A DNA stretch of 8,804 bases, taken from assembly GCA_003973585.1 (NCBI GenBank), contig QNYN01000047.1, positions 1 through 8,804 on the forward strand. The letters run 5' to 3'. The notes under the pieces were generated by a model. The model worked only from the letters and a program-made list of their open reading frames with translations, ran no database searches and was not told the origin of the DNA. The DNA is from Fusobacteriota bacterium (GTDB taxonomy: Bacteria; Fusobacteriota; Fusobacteriia; Fusobacteriales; Fusobacteriaceae). Positions 6,494 through 8,804 of this stretch are shown one piece after another. A program made the position numbers and the translations under genes. Each line of letters opens with the position of its first letter. Positions within the stretch are counted from its first letter, which is position 1.

Positions 6494-6524
6494 AATATAA
6501 GCAGGGATTATCTCTGCTTATATT
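6494..6524 (+). other. Intercistronic stem-loop between binding protein and permease genes
   Basis: An 11-bp perfect stem (6494-6504 with 6514-6524) can be extended by three pairs (one of them G-U) to a TTA triloop. It has no U-tract, so it is unlikely to be a full terminator. It lies 13 bases after the oppA stop and 6 bases before the oppB ribosome binding site. In binding-protein transporter operons, such hairpins typically protect the upstream mRNA end and raise the binding protein above the permeases; that role here is inferred. Confidence 0.75.
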
Positions 6525-6530
6525 TAAATT

Positions 6531-6536
6531 AGGAGG
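6531..6536 (+). promoter_or_regulatory. Ribosome binding site of oppB with ambiguous start codons
   Basis: AGGAGG is followed by three candidate starts: ATG at 6540, which hits a stop after two more codons; GTG at 6542, in frame at 5-base spacing; and ATG at 6548, in frame at 11-base spacing. GTG is somewhat closer to normal spacing. The two in-frame starts differ by only two residues. Confidence 0.7.
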
Positions 6537-6541
6537 CTAAT

Positions 6542-7573
6542 GTGGGAATGAAAAATAAAAAAGAAGATAAAAAGTTTTTTGTAAATGTACTATTACCCTA
6601 TTTAAAATACATAGGTAATAGACTATTACATTTATTACCAGTAGTAATAATAATTTCGATAGTAATTTTTACACTGATAAACTTAATGCCAGGAGATCCT
6701 GTACTTGCTATGATAAATCCAGAAACAACTGCTAATATGAGTGAAGAGCAAAGACAAGGGTACATTGAGGCTATGAGAAAAATATTAGGTTATGATAAAA
6801 GTGTATTTGTCAGATATTTTATATGGTGGAAAGATATATTAACTGGAAATTTTGGATATTCAGTAGCACTTAATAAACCTGTAAATGAATTTATTGGAAC
6901 TTATATAATGAATTCTTTTAAAGTTAATATATTTGGATTTGTGTTAGCATTTTTAATTGCTATACCAATTGGAATAAAGTCAGCAGTAAAAAAGAATTCA
7001 AGATATGATAAAGTTGTAACAGTAATGTCAATGATTGGAATATCTATTCCTTCTTTCTTTTTGGCTTTATTATTAGTTTTATTCTTTTCAGCAATATTAA
7101 AAGTACTTCCATTTTCTGGGATGACAGATCCAAGAGGTGTAAGACCAGATTATTTATATTATATTTTACCAATTTCTGTTATAGTTTTATCTTCATTAGC
7201 AAGTTTAATAAGATATATTAGAAATGCTATGATAGAAGTATTAAAAGCTGACTATATCAGAACTTCTAGAGCTAAAGGGTTATCAGAAAAAGTAGTTATT
7301 TATAGACATGCATTTAAGAATGCGTTAATTCCTGTAATTACAATTATAGGTTTTTGGATTCCAGGATTATTTGGTGGATCTATCATTGTAGAAAAAATAT
7401 TTGCTTGGCCTGGAATGGGACTTTTAATGAACCAAGCTTATGCATTTAAGGATAGAGGGGTATTATCAACAGTATTATTATTCTTTGCAGTACTTACATT
7501 GTTTGCAAACTTATTTGTCGATGTAGGATATGCCTTAGTAGATCCTCGAATCAAAGCAAGGAGGATAAAATAA
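6542..7573 (+). CDS. oppB: Peptide ABC transporter permease, OppB/DppB type
   Basis: 343 residues, slightly longer than usual for OppB/DppB because of an N-terminal cytoplasmic extension of about 28 residues. Six hydrophobic segments are visible at roughly 30-48, 126-147, 158-186, 203-222, 260-282 and 308-330. A large external loop after the first (49-125) carries L-M-P-G-D-P and the G-N-F-G-Y-S pattern typical of this permease type. The EAA loop that docks on the ATPase is at about 235-262 (A-D-Y-I-R-T-S-R-A-K-G-L, then H-A-F-K-N-A-L-I-P). With OppC it forms the membrane channel through which the OppA-delivered ligand enters. The chosen start is GTG at 6542; ATG at 6548 is equally allowed by the frame. 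The stop overlaps the oppC ATG by one base (TAATG). Opp and Dpp permeases cannot be separated by sequence alone. Confidence 0.93.
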   Translation: MGMKNKKEDKKFFVNVLLPYLKYIGNRLLHLLPVVIIISIVIFTLINLMPGDPVLAMINPETTANMSEEQRQGYIEAMRKILGYDKSVFVRYFIWWKDILTGNFGYSVALNKPVNEFIGTYIMNSFKVNIFGFVLAFLIAIPIGIKSAVKKNSRYDKVVTVMSMIGISIPSFFLALLLVLFFSAILKVLPFSGMTDPRGVRPDYLYYILPISVIVLSSLASLIRYIRNAMIEVLKADYIRTSRAKGLSEKVVIYRHAFKNALIPVITIIGFWIPGLFGGSIIVEKIFAWPGMGLLMNQAYAFKDRGVLSTVLLFFAVLTLFANLFVDVGYALVDPRIKARRIK

Positions 7574-8574
7574 TGAGTAAAGATAAATTAAATAAAGAAC
7601 ACGAAAGAATAGTATCTCCTACTATGCAAATAGTAGATAAGTTTAAACATAATAAATTAGCTATGATTGGATTAATTACCTTTGTATTGTTATTAATAGT
7701 AATAATTGGAGCAAAATTATATATTCAATTTACTAATTATAATTTAGCAAATGTTGATATTTCTAAAAAATATATGAAACCAAGTATGCAACATATTTTT
7801 GGAACAGATGCTCAAGGAAGAGATCTTTTCATAAGGGTATTAGCAGGAGGATGGATTTCAATTCAAGTTGGAATTTTATCTACATTTTTATCTGTTGTTT
7901 TAGGAGTATCTATAGGAGCAATAGCAGGTTTTTTTGGTGGAAAAGTAGATACATTAATAATGAGAGGAACAGAAATTGTTTCATCATTTCCATTTTTAGC
8001 AATAGCTATGACAATATCAGCTATATTTATGGATTTAGATGTACAACTGCGACTTTACCTTATAATCTTTATTTTAGGATTCCTAAGATGGACAGGTTTA
8101 GCAAGAATGGTTAGAGGACAAATATTATCATTAAGAGAACAAGAATTTATAGTTGCAACGAAAGCATTAGGAATTAGTAACTATAATCAAATAACAAAAC
8201 ATTTAATACCAAATGTTTTATCTTATGTTGTAGTAAGTGGAACACTAACATTTGCAGGAGCAATCTTAACTGAATCATCATTATCATATTTAGGACTTTC
8301 AGTTACAGAGCCTACTCCTACATGGGGAAGATTAATAAGTTTATCAGCTAAAAACACAATAGTTATGACTAATTATTGGTGGACATGGATCTTTCCAGGG
8401 TTAGCGTTATTTATTCTTATTATGAGTATCAATGTAATCGGAGAAGGATTAAGAGACGCAGTAGATCCAAAATCTCAATATATGACAAAAGAGCAAAGAA
8501 TAAGACTTAAAGAAAAAAGAATAAGAGAAAAAGAAAGAGCAAAAAGAAGAAAATTAACAAAGGCGGCGATGTAG
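7573..8574 (+). CDS. oppC: Peptide ABC transporter permease, OppC/DppC type
   Basis: 333 residues, longer than the roughly 300 typical of OppC. Features in order: a hydrophilic N-terminus with the F-K-H-N-K-L-A-M-I-G entry to helix 1 (29-50); H-I-F-G-T-D-A-Q-G-R-D-L-F (74-86), a strong OppC/DppC signature; then helices at about 94-118, 136-153, 158-175, 216-236 and 270-292. The EAA loop (about 185-215) contains E-F-I-V-A-T-K-A-L-G, which contacts the ATPase. After the conserved G-L-R-D-A-V-D-P-K (292-300) comes an unusual Lys/Arg/Glu-rich cytoplasmic tail (305-333). The gene overlaps oppB by one base, with AAGGAGG (7558-7564) inside the oppB end, and its TAG is followed directly by the oppD ATG. 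It partners OppB in the membrane channel. Confidence 0.93.
   Translation: MSKDKLNKEHERIVSPTMQIVDKFKHNKLAMIGLITFVLLLIVIIGAKLYIQFTNYNLANVDISKKYMKPSMQHIFGTDAQGRDLFIRVLAGGWISIQVGILSTFLSVVLGVSIGAIAGFFGGKVDTLIMRGTEIVSSFPFLAIAMTISAIFMDLDVQLRLYLIIFILGFLRWTGLARMVRGQILSLREQEFIVATKALGISNYNQITKHLIPNVLSYVVVSGTLTFAGAILTESSLSYLGLSVTEPTPTWGRLISLSAKNTIVMTNYWWTWIFPGLALFILIMSINVIGEGLRDAVDPKSQYMTKEQRIRLKEKRIREKERAKRRKLTKAAM
8561..8566 (+). promoter_or_regulatory. Imperfect ribosome binding site of oppD inside the oppC end
   Basis: AGGCGG lies 8 bases before the ATG at 8575 and is the only Shine-Dalgarno-like sequence there. It departs from the GGAGG seen before the other genes in this window. With the start codon touching the oppC stop, oppD probably depends on ribosomes finishing oppC. 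Confidence 0.5.
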
Positions 8575-8804
8575 ATGGAAGCAAATAAAAATTTACTAGA
8601 AATAAAAAATCTACATACTTATTTCTTTACAAATAAAGGAACAATAAAAGCTGTAAATGGTGTAGATATGGAAATCCAAAGAGGAAAGACTCTAGGAGTA
8701 GTAGGAGAATCAGGATCAGGAAAATCAATAACATCATTTAGTATTTTAAGACTTATAGAAGATCCAGGAGATATTATTGATGGAAATATCTTTTTTGAAG
8801 GAGA
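8575..8804 (+). CDS. oppD: Peptide ABC transporter ATPase, OppD/DppD type, N-terminal part
   Basis: An open frame from ATG at 8575 runs off the right edge; 76 complete codons are visible. L-L-E-I-K-N-L-H-T-Y-F (7-17) and the I-K-A-V-N-G-V-D segment (24-31) are the start of an ABC nucleotide-binding domain. The Walker A is G-E-S-G-S-G-K-S (44-51), the exact form usual in OppD/DppD. In family members, ATP hydrolysis by this subunit and its partner (OppF/DppF, expected next) drives import. The signature motif, Walker B and the C-terminal oligopeptide/dipeptide domain are outside the window. The ATG follows the oppC TAG with no gap. Confidence 0.93.
   Translation, partial: MEANKNLLEIKNLHTYFFTNKGTIKAVNGVDMEIQRGKTLGVVGESGSGKSITSFSILRLIEDPGDIIDGNIFFEG

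Noticed and set aside
6494..6524. Hairpin after oppA considered as a full transcription terminator
   Set aside because: No U-tract follows the stem, and no promoter is seen between it and oppB, which directly continues the operon.
7851..8114. Open frame on the + strand inside oppC in another frame
   Set aside because: Overlaps conserved OppC membrane segments; Asn/Ser/Ile/Tyr-rich composition typical of an out-of-frame reading of AT-rich DNA.

Overview
The window comes from an AT-rich, anaerobic, amino-acid-fermenting bacterium. AGA dominates the arginine codons, intergenic DNA is very A/T-rich, ribosome binding sites are strong GGAGG types, and the core metabolic genes encode a ferredoxin-dependent 2-oxoacid oxidoreductase. 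The style fits Fusobacteriota (Fusobacterium/Cetobacterium-like), with low-GC Clostridia as the alternative. This is an inference from composition and gene content, as there is no rRNA or other marker in the window.

Layout. (1) Positions 1-447 (+) hold the C-terminal end of a sulfatase-fold, LTA-synthase-like enzyme. It ends at a hairpin (455-493) that also closes the operon arriving from the other side. (2) Positions 521-3125 (-) hold a compact four-gene operon for a 2-oxoacid:ferredoxin oxidoreductase of the VOR/KOR type. Transcription order is delta (two [4Fe-4S]), alpha (VorB), beta (TPP-binding), gamma. The last two junctions are TAATG overlaps. (3) Positions 3251-3925 (-) hold a P-loop ATPase of SIMIBI (ParA/MinD-like) type, just upstream of the oxidoreductase genes on the same strand and driven by a clear promoter. 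A 9-bp tandem repeat (3188-3239) sits between it and the oxidoreductase genes. (4) Positions 4172-4552 (+) hold ridA, a single-gene unit with its own promoter and terminator, divergent from the ATPase/VOR block. (5) Positions 4702 to the end (+) hold an Opp/Dpp-type peptide ABC transporter operon: lipoprotein binding protein, two permeases, and the start of the first ATPase, which runs off the window. A long hairpin separates the binding protein from the permeases.

How it fits together (inference). The transporter would bring in peptides. Amino acids would be deaminated to 2-oxoacids, with RidA clearing the reactive enamine/imine intermediates. The VOR-type enzyme would oxidise 2-oxoacids to acyl-CoA, CO2 and reduced ferredoxin. 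The ATPase has no assigned function, and its position suggests a role linked to the oxidoreductase.

I see no phage, insertion sequence, CRISPR array, tRNA or rRNA. The least explained elements are the VOR-linked ATPase, the 9-bp repeat in front of the oxidoreductase operon, and an A/T inverted repeat over the ridA -35 box. None of these amounts to a demonstrably new system.
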